64,000 nt of DNA, taken from assembly GCF_024300625.1 (NCBI RefSeq), contig NZ_CP101322.1, positions 1,935,992 through 1,999,991 of the forward strand, in the 5' to 3' direction. The notes beneath the pieces were generated by a model. That model ran no database searches. It was not told the DNA's origin and saw only the letters and a program-made list of their open reading frames with translations. Below, piece after piece: positions 45,479-54,122 of this stretch. Each line of letters starts with the position of its first letter. Position 1 is the first letter of the stretch. This DNA comes from Halovivax gelatinilyticus (lineage in GTDB: Archaea; Halobacteriota; Halobacteria; Halobacteriales; Natrialbaceae). The translations under genes and the position numbers were made by a program.

Positions 45479-46678
45479 CTACTCGTCCGCCCGAAGCACG
45501 CCGGCGTCGACGAGTTGGTCGATCTCCTCGTCGTCGTATCCGACGGCACGAAGGACCGCTCGTGAGTGCTCGCCGAGTCGTGGTGGGTGTGTTTCGATCG
45601 ACTGGATAGCGTTTCGAAACTTGATGGGAAAGCCGAGGGTGTCGACGTCGCCGACATCCGGGTGATCCATCGTCTGTAGCATCTCTCTCGCCTCCACCTG
45701 TGGATCGTCCCAGACGGAGACCGTGTCGTTGATCGGCGCGGCCGGAACGCCCGCCTCTCGAAGCGACTCGAGGAGTTCGTCGACCGAGTAGGACCCGACG
45801 GCCGCCGCGACCGCGTCGTTACACGCGTCGTGATTTTCGATCCGGTCGTCGAGCGTTTCGAAGCGTGGGTCGTCGACCAGCTCGTCCGCCCCGACCACGT
45901 CGCAAAAACGGTGCCAGTGGCGGTCCGTGATGATCGAGAGGTGAATCTCTCCGTCCGCCGCCTCGAACACGCCCTCGGGTGCGAAGTAGTTGTGCTGTCG
46001 ACCGAACGGCGGGTACGGTTCACCGGTCGCCAGGCTGTAGGTTGCCCGGGTGGTCAACCCGGCTAGGGCCGCGTCGAGCAGCGAGACGTCGACGAAGTCT
46101 CCCTCGCCGGTCTGGCGTCGGTTCAACACCGCGAGTAAAATTCCCTGGACGGCGTACAGCGACGCGTAGACGTCGTTCATCGGCATGCCGGAGCGCATCG
46201 GCGGGCTCTCCTCCGAGCGCGTCATCGACATCGCTCCGCTCAGCGCCTGAATGGTCGTGTCGACGCCGTTGTACTCGCGGTACGGTCCGGTGTGACCGAA
46301 CGCGGAGACCGAACAGTAGATGATCTCCTCGTTGCGCTCGCGGACCGTCTCGTAGTCGATCTCGTAGCGATCTGCGAACGCCGGCGGGAAGTTGAGCAAC
46401 ACGACGTCCGCCCGTTCGGCGAGATCGAGAAACGCCGCTCGACCCTGCTCGCTCGTCACGTCGAGTGCGAGACTTCGCTTGTTTCGATTCGGCGTCAGGT
46501 AGTAGAAACTCTCGCCGCCGAGGTCGGGTTCGATCCCGCGCGCGAGTTCACCGCCGGCTGGCCGTTCGATTTTGACGACGTCCGCCCCCATGTCGCCGAG
46601 CATCTGTCCGGCGTACGGGCCGGCGACCATCGTGGACAATTCCAGCACGGAGAGACCGTCCAGTGGCTGGCTGGGCAT
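45479..46678 (-). CDS. Family III (CaiB/BaiF-type) CoA-transferase
   Basis: The 399-residue enzyme moves CoA between carboxylic acids. It carries VLELSTMVAGPYAGQMLGDMGADVVKIERP at the N-terminus, the NRNKRSLALD block near 65, and the likely catalytic aspartate D169 in SGMPMNDVYAS. The TGEGDFVDVSLLDAALA block follows. The ATG at 46678 is directly followed by the family start; a longer frame to 46843 is not supported. A TATA-like CGCTTATGAGG lies about 28 bases upstream. It is about 34% identical by eye in key blocks to the second CoA-transferase at 51152, so the two may act on different acids of one pathway. Confidence 0.92.
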   Translation of the reverse strand: MPSQPLDGLSVLELSTMVAGPYAGQMLGDMGADVVKIERPAGGELARGIEPDLGGESFYYLTPNRNKRSLALDVTSEQGRAAFLDLAERADVVLLNFPPAFADRYEIDYETVRERNEEIIYCSVSAFGHTGPYREYNGVDTTIQALSGAMSMTRSEESPPMRSGMPMNDVYASLYAVQGILLAVLNRRQTGEGDFVDVSLLDAALAGLTTRATYSLATGEPYPPFGRQHNYFAPEGVFEAADGEIHLSIITDRHWHRFCDVVGADELVDDPRFETLDDRIENHDACNDAVAAAVGSYSVDELLESLREAGVPAAPINDTVSVWDDPQVEAREMLQTMDHPDVGDVDTLGFPIKFRNAIQSIETHPPRLGEHSRAVLRAVGYDDEEIDQLVDAGVLRADE

Positions 46679-47169
46679 ACGTTGGAGTTCTCCCAGGACC
46701 TCATAAGCGTTCGTTTCCCACCGGGTACCCGGTCCCGAACTCGCAGGGGTTGGACTCGGTCGGCTGACGGTGATCGTCCCGTCACCGTGATAACCTCGTC
46801 CTGACGCCGGTGGTGGTGCTCGGTTGTTGTGTTGTGATACCATGACACTGTCTTGAATGTGGGTGGGCCTGGCCGAGTTATTAACGGGCTTAGTACGTTA
46901 TCTTGGTACGATCGGCACCGTGTGGTTTCGAAATGCCAGCACACCGTTTCGCTATCGCAGGATCGACCGGCGTCGACGGCTGTTGGACGGAGAGTCGAAC
47001 GATCGCTCTCGAAACGGCGTATGACCGCCACAGCGAGGGACGCGCTAGTGTGCGGTGAGAAGGCAGATTGATGAACTGGTGTGAGCGGCCAGACCCGGTG
47101 TCAGTGACCCGGACGACGCGCGCGGTTCCGGTGGACGGAATCGGGATGTAAACGCGACTCGTTCGCCGA
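46679..47169. other. 491-base intergenic region
   Basis: This region lies between the Lrp-like regulator gene and the CoA-transferase gene, both leftward. Besides the TATA-like box of the CoA-transferase gene near 46705 it contains AT-richer stretches around 46835-46915. No RNA gene, repeat or credible coding frame was recognised. Confidence 0.5.
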
Positions 47170-47655
47170 CTACGACCCGTCGCTCGTCGGGAAGTACTTG
47201 CCCATGTCGGTCTTCCGGTGAGTCTCCAGGAAGAACTCGACGTTTTCGACCTGCTCGATCGCTCTGACGGCGTCGATGCTGTCGTCGACGTCGCCGAGCG
47301 ACTCGGCCATACGGACCGCGTAGACGTCGAACGACCCGACGCCGGAACTGATGAACCAGTAGGGCATCTCCGCGAGCGTGTCCTTTACCACTTGCTTTGC
47401 GTTCGGCGTGTCGCTGACAGTGATCGACAGGCGAAGGACGTGCCAGTCGTGAGCGTTCGGGTTCAGCATGAAGAACGTCGAGGTCGATTCGAACAGGTTC
47501 TGGACCCGATAGCGAATCCCCTCGCCGCTCATCTCGTACCCGCGCTGGTCGAGTTGCTGTGAGATGTCGGCGTACGGCGTTCGCGGATCGTTCGAGAGGA
47601 TCCCCAGGATGATCCGGTCGATTTCGTCCAATCCATCCATCGGTGAGCTGGCCAT
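47170..47655 (-). CDS. Lrp/AsnC-type transcriptional regulator
   Basis: This 161-residue regulator has an N-terminal winged helix (LDEIDRIILGILSNDPRTPYADISQQL) and a C-terminal alpha-beta sensing domain containing VLRLSITV and AVRMAESLGDVDDSIDAVRAIEQVENVE. The latter matches RAM-type domains that bind small ligands. A TATA-like CTTAGGTC lies about 27 bases above the start, which supports the ATG at 47655. Its place between catabolic genes suggests it senses the substrate or an intermediate of this island; that is inference. Confidence 0.88.
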   Translation of the reverse strand: MASSPMDGLDEIDRIILGILSNDPRTPYADISQQLDQRGYEMSGEGIRYRVQNLFESTSTFFMLNPNAHDWHVLRLSITVSDTPNAKQVVKDTLAEMPYWFISSGVGSFDVYAVRMAESLGDVDDSIDAVRAIEQVENVEFFLETHRKTDMGKYFPTSDGS

Positions 47656-47735
47656 GGTCTCACATTGGATGGAAGTGACCTAAGACTTCTGTCCTCGACG
47701 AATTCCTGGCCTCTCGCGAACGGAGGCCGCACCAA

Positions 47736-49112
47736 TCAGTCGGCGTCGGCAAGCGGTTCCAGGACCGACGCGACGGGCCGGTCCTCGATCGATCGAACCC
47801 GCTCTCGCACCGTTCGCCCCGCGTCGGCACCGATGACGGGCTCGACCAGCCGGTCGAACTTTTTGGTCACGTCCGCCCACGAAAGCGGCGTCTCCGGATC
47901 GCCTTTCGCGTCGAGCACTCGCGTCTCCACCGTTTCGTCGGCCGTCTCGATCGCGACGTTCACCGCCCACTGTTCCGGGTACCGTTCGTCGGCCCACTCG
48001 TCTGCTACCGCCTCGGTCGCCTCGATCAGTCGCCGTTCCGTCGGCGACAGTTCGTCGGCCAGCGCGTCGAAGAGCGTGTCTACGGTCACCTCGCGTCGGG
48101 TAACGGCGAGCATCGTCACGAACGGCAGACTGAACTGCCCGTCGACGACCGTCTCGGGGAATTGCTTCGTCGGCTCTCCCACGAGCTGGTGGCCCGACGA
48201 TGAGAGTTCGACGCGGATCGCCTCGATCTGCTCGGGCGAGAGGTCGTTCGCCGTCACGAGTTCGACCGCCCCGTCGATGACGGGGTGGAGAAATCGACAG
48301 ACCGGATACGGCTTCAGCCCGGTTCGGTCGATCTCGTAGGACTCGCCGAGCCCGTCACGGGCGCGTTCTGGCCGCGGATCGTCGGAGTACGCCTGGAGAA
48401 ACCCCCGAGGCCCTTCGATCGGATTCGTCGTCGCGAGAAACTCGTTCTCCGCGAACGTCGCGGCGATATATCCGGAGTGGGCGGCCAATCCGGGATGGAT
48501 CCGTTTGTTCCACGAACCGTCTTCGAGAAACTGTAGCGATCCGGCGGCCTGGCTGCCCGCGATGCCGAACGCGCGCTCTATCGTCTTCGCGTCGGCCCCA
48601 GCGATCATGCACGTAGCCGCCGCCGCGCCGAACACTCCGCACGTACTCGTCGCGTGGAATCCCCTGGCGTAGTGAGCTTCGGAATTGAGCGCCATGCCGA
48701 GTCTCGCCGTCACCTCGTAGCCGCCGACGAACGCCGCGAGAAGCTCCGACCCGCTCGCGTCGTGGTCCTCCCCGGCCGCCAACGCCGCGCCCAGGACTGG
48801 CGCCGCGGCGTGGACCGATCCGGCGCGGTGGGTCTCGTCGAAGTCGAGGCTGTGTGCGAGCGCACCGTTCGCCATGGCCGCGTACGGCGGTTGCAGGCGT
48901 TCGCCGGTCGCGAGTACGGTCGTCGATCCGCCCCCACCGTCGAGGTCGGCGATACTGTCGAGGACGATCGGCGTCGATCGCGCCCGTTGGCTCCCGATCG
49001 CGATGCCGATGGTGTCTAGCAAGACCCGCTTCGCTTGTGCGGTCGTCTCGGGCGGGAGTTCTGTCCCGGCCGTCGTGGCGCAGTAGGCCGCCAACGACTC
49101 CGTGATGTCCAT
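47736..49112 (-). CDS. MmgE/PrpD family protein
   Basis: The 458-residue protein is of the MmgE/PrpD family, which includes 2-methylcitrate dehydratase, cis-aconitate decarboxylase and iminodisuccinate epimerase. The family blocks are LLDTIGIAIGS, NGALAHSLDFDETHRAGSVHAAAPVLGAALA (residues 82-112), GYEVTARLG and FHATSTCGVFGAAAA. The C-terminal lid contains YPVCRFLHPVIDG. The exact reaction is not clear from motifs. A second paralog lies at 57548. A TATA-like GGTTAATCGG is placed for a leaderless mRNA. Confidence 0.9.
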   Translation of the reverse strand: MDITESLAAYCATTAGTELPPETTAQAKRVLLDTIGIAIGSQRARSTPIVLDSIADLDGGGGSTTVLATGERLQPPYAAMANGALAHSLDFDETHRAGSVHAAAPVLGAALAAGEDHDASGSELLAAFVGGYEVTARLGMALNSEAHYARGFHATSTCGVFGAAAATCMIAGADAKTIERAFGIAGSQAAGSLQFLEDGSWNKRIHPGLAAHSGYIAATFAENEFLATTNPIEGPRGFLQAYSDDPRPERARDGLGESYEIDRTGLKPYPVCRFLHPVIDGAVELVTANDLSPEQIEAIRVELSSSGHQLVGEPTKQFPETVVDGQFSLPFVTMLAVTRREVTVDTLFDALADELSPTERRLIEATEAVADEWADERYPEQWAVNVAIETADETVETRVLDAKGDPETPLSWADVTKKFDRLVEPVIGADAGRTVRERVRSIEDRPVASVLEPLADAD

Positions 49113-49291
49113 ACCGTTTCGTTCGCACCCACCGATTAACCGTTTTCGGCGTCACACAATCCCCGGTTGCCGTCGCACCAGCCTGGACCGCGTCTCCGTT
49201 TGCCATCGCACTCGCTGGGGTCGCGTCTATGGTGTCGATACACCCCCGTCCTCTCCATCGTACCGGCAGTCCGTCGTCGCGACTGACGCAA

Positions 49292-49301
49292 GCTTAATGG
49301 G
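49292..49301 (+). promoter_or_regulatory. Promoter element GCTTAATGGG of the MaoC-like gene
   Basis: This TATA-like element begins 31 bases before the ATG at 49323. A nearly identical GCTTTATGGG begins 32 bases before the amidase start at 54123. Both are leaderless-type promoters. Confidence 0.45.
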
Positions 49302-49322
49302 ACCACCCCGACGTGTCTCTGT

Positions 49323-49865
49323 ATGGTTCGCAACATCCGAGAGGTCGGTGAGAACCGATACCGCGAGGAGTACGGCAGATTCTTCGAGGATTTCACTGTC
49401 GGCGACGTCTACGAACACCGACCGAACCGGACGATCACCGAAACGGACAACTACTGGTTCACGCTCATCACGATGAACAACCATCCGCTTCACTTCGACG
49501 CCGAGTACGCGGCGCAGACGGAGTGGGACCAGGAACTCGTCAACTCCGCTCTGACGCTGTCGGTCGTGCTCGGGATGACGGTCAGCGACGTCTCCTACCA
49601 GGCCGTCGCCAACCTCGGCTGGGAGGAAGTCCGACTGACGAATCCGGTGTTTCACGGCGACACGCTCACCGCCGAGTCCGAGGTCGTGAGAAAGCGCGAG
49701 AGCGAGTCGAGGCCGGGTCAGGGCATCGTGACCGTCGAGACGACCGGCTTCAAGCAAACGGGCGAAAAAGTGATCGAATTCACCCGCTCGGCGCTCATAC
49801 CCACGCGCGAGGCTGCAGGCGAGTCGGCGTCAACGGACGAGGCCGACTCGACCGACGATCAGTGA
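49323..49865 (+). CDS. MaoC-like hot-dog hydratase
   Basis: The 180-residue single hot-dog protein is of the MaoC group that hydrates or dehydrates acyl-CoA esters, including C5-dicarboxyl-CoA hydratases. It has EDFTVGDVYEHRPNRTITETDNYWFTLITMNNHPLHFDAEYA, where the usual GDxNPxHxD pattern is replaced by MNNHPLHFD: the catalytic histidine is kept and the aspartate position is Asn. This variant is common in a MaoC subfamily that has VNSALTLSVVLGMTV and ANLGWEEVRL, as here. The C-terminal tail is acidic and disordered. It is the first rightward gene of the island. Confidence 0.88.
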   Translation: MVRNIREVGENRYREEYGRFFEDFTVGDVYEHRPNRTITETDNYWFTLITMNNHPLHFDAEYAAQTEWDQELVNSALTLSVVLGMTVSDVSYQAVANLGWEEVRLTNPVFHGDTLTAESEVVRKRESESRPGQGIVTVETTGFKQTGEKVIEFTRSALIPTREAAGESASTDEADSTDDQ

Positions 49866-49933
49866 CGGTAGGCGGGAGAGACAGTCAATTCACGGATCGA
49901 ACGGCCCGCTTCCTGTACCGACGCTTCGCTGGA

Positions 49934-49945
49934 CACAATATTTAT
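49934..49945 (+). promoter_or_regulatory. Promoter element CACAATATTTAT of the acyl-CoA dehydrogenase gene
   Basis: This 12-base element ends 26 bases before the ATG at 49971. The identical element at the identical spacing precedes the acyl-CoA ligase at 59037. It includes the TATA box. Confidence 0.55.
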
Positions 49946-49970
49946 AGTCGCCTCCTACCAGTGTCGAGGT

Positions 49971-51149
49971 ATGCTCGAGTTTAGCGCGGAGCATCAGCTT
50001 ATCCAGTCTGAAGTCCAAAAGCTGTGTGATAACTACGAGGACGACTACTGGCAAGCGAAGGATCGGGAGGCCGAGTACCCGATGGAGTTCGTCCAGGAAC
50101 TCGCAGAACACGGCTGGCTCGGAACGATCATTCCAGAAGAGTACGGCGGTGGCGGCTACGACACGCTCGAAGCGGCGATCGTGTTAGAAGAGATCGCCGC
50201 CAGCGGCGCCGGATTCAGCGGGTCGATGGCCTGTCACGGCGCCATGTTCGTTCCCCGATCGATCCTCAACTACGGCACCGAGGAGATGAAATCGACGTAC
50301 CTCCCGAAGTTAGCGTCGGGTGAGAAACTGCTCCAGTGCTTCGCGCTCACCGAACCCGACGCCGGATACGATTCGACGTCGATTTCGACGCGCGCCGAAC
50401 GCGACGGCGATCACTACGTCGTCAACGGCCAGAAGACCTGGTGCTCTCGGTTTTACGCCTCGGATTACATGGTCCTCGTCGCCAGAACGACGCCGCGCGA
50501 GGAGGTGTCGAAAAAGACCGACGGAATGACGCTGTTCCTGGTCGATATCGACGACGCGTTAGAACAGGAGGCGGTCGAAGCGCGAAAGATCGAAAAGAGC
50601 ATTCGCCGTGCGGTTCCCTCCTACGAGGTCTGGTTCGAGGACCTCGAGGTGCCAGCCGAGAACGTCATCGGCGAGGTTGGAGACGGCTTCTCGCAGGTGA
50701 TGGACGGGCTCAACGAAGAGCGCGTCGTCATCGCCGCGGAGGCGGTCGGTCTCGCACGCGTGGCGATCGATCGCGCGGTCCAGTACGCCAAAGAACGGGA
50801 GGTGTTCGATCGACAGATCGGGGCCAACCAGGCGATTCAACACCCGCTCGCCGACGCCCACGCCAGGATGACGAGCGCTCGCAACCTGACCTACCAGGCA
50901 GCCCGCGCGTTCAAAGAGGGCCGCGACGTCGGCGAGGCGGCCAACATCGCCGTCTACATGGCCCGCGAAGCCGCGTCGAAGGCGGCGGATCAGGCGGTCC
51001 AGACCCACGGCGGCTACGGCGTCGCCACGGAGTACGACGTCGAGCGCTACTACCGCGAGGCGCGTCTCTCACACATCGCGCCGATCTCAGACGAGATGAT
51101 CAAGAACTACATCGGCGAACACGTCCTCGGCCTGCCGAGGTCGTACTGA
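49971..51149 (+). CDS. Acyl-CoA dehydrogenase
   Basis: The 392-residue FAD enzyme has the usual layout: a helical N-terminus, then CFALTEPDAGYDSTSI (FAD/substrate block, residues 123-138), VNGQKTWCSR, and the C-terminal helical domain with REVFDRQIGANQAIQHPLAD and QTHGGYGVATEY. The canonical catalytic-Glu site (EGTSE in many members) reads APISDE at 370-375. The base is therefore probably the helix-G glutamate E250 in NEERVVIA, as in isovaleryl-CoA-type enzymes. The next gene, a CoA-transferase, begins two bases after the stop, so CoA activation and oxidation are co-expressed. Confidence 0.93.
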   Translation: MLEFSAEHQLIQSEVQKLCDNYEDDYWQAKDREAEYPMEFVQELAEHGWLGTIIPEEYGGGGYDTLEAAIVLEEIAASGAGFSGSMACHGAMFVPRSILNYGTEEMKSTYLPKLASGEKLLQCFALTEPDAGYDSTSISTRAERDGDHYVVNGQKTWCSRFYASDYMVLVARTTPREEVSKKTDGMTLFLVDIDDALEQEAVEARKIEKSIRRAVPSYEVWFEDLEVPAENVIGEVGDGFSQVMDGLNEERVVIAAEAVGLARVAIDRAVQYAKEREVFDRQIGANQAIQHPLADAHARMTSARNLTYQAARAFKEGRDVGEAANIAVYMAREAASKAADQAVQTHGGYGVATEYDVERYYREARLSHIAPISDEMIKNYIGEHVLGLPRSY

Positions 51150-51151
51150 GC

Positions 51152-52348
51152 ATGCATCCGCTCGACGGAATCACGGTTCTCAGCCTGGAAAGCGGCGTCT
51201 CCGCACCGCTGTGTACGCGCCAGCTCGGCGATCTCGGGGCCGAGGTTATCAAGGTCGAACGCCCCGGCGTCGGTGATAACAGCCGACACTGGGATAACGC
51301 CGTCAACGGCGAATCGTCGGCGCACGTCTGGGTGAATCGAAACAAGCGCAGCCTCACGCTGAATCTAAAACGCGACGAGGGCGCGGCGGTCTTTCGCGAT
51401 CTGGCGGCCGAGTCGGACGTTGTCGTCCAGAACTTCGCACCCGGTGCGGTAGATCGTCTCGGATTCGACTACGAATCGCTTCGCGACGACGACCGGCGCG
51501 ACGAGTCCCAGGCCGACCTGATCTACGTAAACATCTCCGGCTACGGCCGGTCCGGCCCGTACCGCGACCGCAAGGCCTACGACATGGTGATGCAGGGCGA
51601 GACCGGGTTGATCCTCTCGAACGGCTCTCCGGACGCGCCGGCGAAGATTCCGCTGTCGATCTGTGACATCAACGCCGCGATGTACGCGACTATCGGAACG
51701 ATCACGGCCCTCTATCAGCGCGCGATGACCGGAGAGGGCCAGGAACTCGACGTCACGATGTTCGGTGGCGTCCTCTCCTGGCTCGGGTACTTCCCGCAAA
51801 AGTACTGGCACGAAGGCGAGATACCGGATCGGGTCGGTATGCGCCACCACCTGCTGACGCCCTACGGCCCCCACGAGACGGCCGACGGCGACTATATCAA
51901 CTTCGCCGTTCTCAGCGAGGATCACTTCGAGATCTTCTGTCGAGACGTACTCGAACGTCCGGACCTGCTCGACGACGAGCGGTTCGAGGGCAACGAGTCG
52001 CGCATCGCCCACCGCGAGACGTTCGAGTCGATCGTCGAATCGGAGATCGCCGACCGCGACCGCGACTATTGGGCCGATCGGCTCCAGACGGCGGGAATTC
52101 CCTGGGGCGACGTCAATCAGATCGACGAGGTGTTGAATCACCCACAGGCGGAGCACCTGGGTCTGGTCAAGACGATCGAGGCGGGCGACGAGGAGATCCC
52201 GATCATCGACAACCCGATCGACTTCGGCGCCGCGTCGGTCAAGCGGGAGGCGATGCCCGACCTCGGTGCCGACAGCGTCGACCTCCTGTCGTCGCTCGGC
52301 TACTCGGCAGAAGAGATCGCCCGGCTGGAAGCCGACGGCGTGATCTAG
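51152..52348 (+). CDS. Family III (CaiB/BaiF-type) CoA-transferase
   Basis: The 398-residue enzyme has the family start LDGITVLSLESGVSAPLCTRQLGDLGAEVIKVERP, the VNRNKRSLTLNLK block, and the likely catalytic aspartate D172 in SICDINAAMYAT. TGEGQELDVTMFGGVLS follows. It is coupled to the acyl-CoA dehydrogenase gene (2-base gap), which suggests the transferase makes the CoA ester the dehydrogenase oxidises, or the reverse. A longer frame upstream is the shadow of the dehydrogenase gene. It is a paralog of the protein at 45479. Confidence 0.92.
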   Translation: MHPLDGITVLSLESGVSAPLCTRQLGDLGAEVIKVERPGVGDNSRHWDNAVNGESSAHVWVNRNKRSLTLNLKRDEGAAVFRDLAAESDVVVQNFAPGAVDRLGFDYESLRDDDRRDESQADLIYVNISGYGRSGPYRDRKAYDMVMQGETGLILSNGSPDAPAKIPLSICDINAAMYATIGTITALYQRAMTGEGQELDVTMFGGVLSWLGYFPQKYWHEGEIPDRVGMRHHLLTPYGPHETADGDYINFAVLSEDHFEIFCRDVLERPDLLDDERFEGNESRIAHRETFESIVESEIADRDRDYWADRLQTAGIPWGDVNQIDEVLNHPQAEHLGLVKTIEAGDEEIPIIDNPIDFGAASVKREAMPDLGADSVDLLSSLGYSAEEIARLEADGVI

Positions 52349-52471
52349 CGGATTCTACGGCGTTCGTCCCACTTCCGACACCGAACGTCGGTCCGCCCGG
52401 ATCGAACCGACCCGTCGCGTCTCCGGGTGGTTTCGGTCGGTGCCAAACCGGTCTCTACGGCACGTTCGGGC

Positions 52472-53479
52472 TCACTCGAGAATATCCGAGATGTGGTCGA
52501 TCGTCTCGCGGATCTCTGCTTCGGACGACGACTTCGCGGGCAGGACGATGAGCCCGTCCGTCTCTTCGCCGTAGCGCTCGATCGTCTCGGCGGCCTGTTC
52601 GGGGGTGCCCGAGACGGTGATCTCGTCTAAGAGTTCGTCGGAGACGGCGTCGACGGCGGCGTCCTTTTCGTCGTCCTGCCAGCGTTCGTCGACCGTCTCG
52701 GCGACGTCGCCGAAGCCGAGCTGGGTGAGCGACTCGCGGGTGTAATCGCCCATCGCGCCGATGTAGTGGGCGATCTCCTCGCTCGCGCGTGTGCGAGCCG
52801 TCTCCCCGTCGTCCAGGATGCAGGTGGTGGCGAACGGGATCGTCTCGACGGCGGACGGATCGCGGTCTTGTTTCTTCGCGCCGCGATCGACGTGGTCGCG
52901 AAGCTGGTCCATCGACGCGAGCGGGATGCGGTTGGGTAGCCAGGCGTCGGCGAACCCACCGGTGAGTTCGCAGTTGGTCGGCCCCTGGGCACCGACGCAG
53001 ACCGGGATGTCGGGGCTGGGCTCGAAGCGCATCTTGAAGTGTTCGACGTCGAAGACGGAGCCTTCGTAGTCGAGCGGCTCGCCCGAGAGCGCCTGCCTGA
53101 CGATCTCGATGGTCTCGCGCTGGCGTCGCAGCGCCGGGGCGAACTCGATCCCGTGCCACTGTTCGATGACGTAGTTCGACGAGAGGCCGAGGCCGAGAAA
53201 CGCCCCGCCGGGGGCGAGTTCATCGAGCGTGGCGATCGACTGGGCGATCAGCGACGGCGATCGGGAGTGGACGGGGATGATGCCCGTCCCGAGCCCGACC
53301 GACTCCACGTGGGCGGCGATGTACCCCGCCCGGGTGAACGCGTCCCGGCCCCAGGTTTCGGGGATCAGGACGAGGTCGAACCCGGCGGCTTCGGCCTCGC
53401 TCGCTAGCGCTGCCTGCGTTCGGGACGAAAATTTCTCCGTACCCGGCTCGACGAAGCCGAGCGTGGCTGGTCGTGTCAC
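52472..53479 (-). CDS. LLM-class flavin/F420-dependent oxidoreductase
   Basis: The 335-residue protein has the bacterial-luciferase-like TIM-barrel pattern of F420- or FMN-dependent oxidoreductases. It shows GFDLVLIPETWGRDAF near residue 33, the loop SVGLGTGIIPVHSRSPSLIAQSIATLDELAPGGAFLGLG, PVCVGAQGPTNCELTGGFADAWLPN, and TPEQAAETIERYGEETDGLIVL. Archaea of this group make F420, so F420 is the likely cofactor. It starts with GTG. The substrate is unknown. It lies between the CoA-transferase (convergent) and a MaoC-like gene (divergent). Confidence 0.92.
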   Translation of the reverse strand: MTRPATLGFVEPGTEKFSSRTQAALASEAEAAGFDLVLIPETWGRDAFTRAGYIAAHVESVGLGTGIIPVHSRSPSLIAQSIATLDELAPGGAFLGLGLSSNYVIEQWHGIEFAPALRRQRETIEIVRQALSGEPLDYEGSVFDVEHFKMRFEPSPDIPVCVGAQGPTNCELTGGFADAWLPNRIPLASMDQLRDHVDRGAKKQDRDPSAVETIPFATTCILDDGETARTRASEEIAHYIGAMGDYTRESLTQLGFGDVAETVDERWQDDEKDAAVDAVSDELLDEITVSGTPEQAAETIERYGEETDGLIVLPAKSSSEAEIRETIDHISDILE

Positions 53480-53613
53480 ACCTCCCTCTCGGTCGGTCCA
53501 CCTAAAAGAGGTTGTGGTCCCGGTGAGCCGCCCGATGACCGGCTGGTTCGCCTCGCTCGCACTGGCGTGTGAACAACTAGCACAGTTAACCTCTCACGTT
53601 CCGGACAGTCCGT

Positions 53614-54060
53614 ATGCGCTACTGGGAGGAATACGAAGTCGGTGAGACCTACCGGACGGCCGGGAGAACCGTGACAGAATCCGATATCTCGCAGTTCGTC
53701 GAGCTCTGCGGGCTGTTCGAGCCGATCTTCACCGACGTCGAGTACGTCCGCGAACACACGCCATACGACGAACGCTTCGCGCCCGGCGAACTGACCGGCT
53801 CGTTCGCGCTCGGCAACGTCATCCGGTCGGGATTCATCGAGAACGCCATCTCCATGCTCGATCTTGAACAGACGTTTCTCGAACCGGTCTTCGCCGGCGA
53901 CACCATCGCCGTCGACATCGAGGTCGATTCGGTCTCGGAGACGAGCGACGACGAGCGGGGCATCGTGGTCTTCGAGTACGAGGTGACGAACCAGCGCGGC
54001 GACACCGTCGCAGAGATGACCGAAACGGCGCTCATTGCCAGACGGCCCGACGGCGAGTAA
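53614..54060 (+). CDS. MaoC-like hot-dog protein lacking the hydratase dyad
   Basis: The 148-residue protein has the hot-dog pattern of the MaoC/FAS1 hydratase group: YEVGETYRTAGRTVTESDISQFVELCG, then ELTGSFALGNVIRSGF, FLEPVFAGDTIAVDIEV and VVFEYEVTNQRGDTVAEM. Where active hydratases have GDxNPxHxD, it reads GLFEPIFTD: the catalytic aspartate is Leu and the histidine is Phe. It may thus be a non-catalytic partner, a binding subunit, or an enzyme with different chemistry. The TATA-like AGTTAACC (53584-53591) is 30 bases upstream of the start. Confidence 0.85.
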   Translation: MRYWEEYEVGETYRTAGRTVTESDISQFVELCGLFEPIFTDVEYVREHTPYDERFAPGELTGSFALGNVIRSGFIENAISMLDLEQTFLEPVFAGDTIAVDIEVDSVSETSDDERGIVVFEYEVTNQRGDTVAEMTETALIARRPDGE

Positions 54061-54090
54061 CGCCGATTCGACGCATCAGTCGGCAACGAG

Positions 54091-54100
54091 GCTTTATGGG
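54091..54100 (+). promoter_or_regulatory. Promoter element GCTTTATGGG of the amidase gene
   Basis: This TATA-like element begins 32 bases before the ATG at 54123. It differs by one base from the element ahead of the MaoC-like gene at 49323. Confidence 0.45.
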
Positions 54101-54122
54101 GGTTCACGTTTCTGTTGGATGT

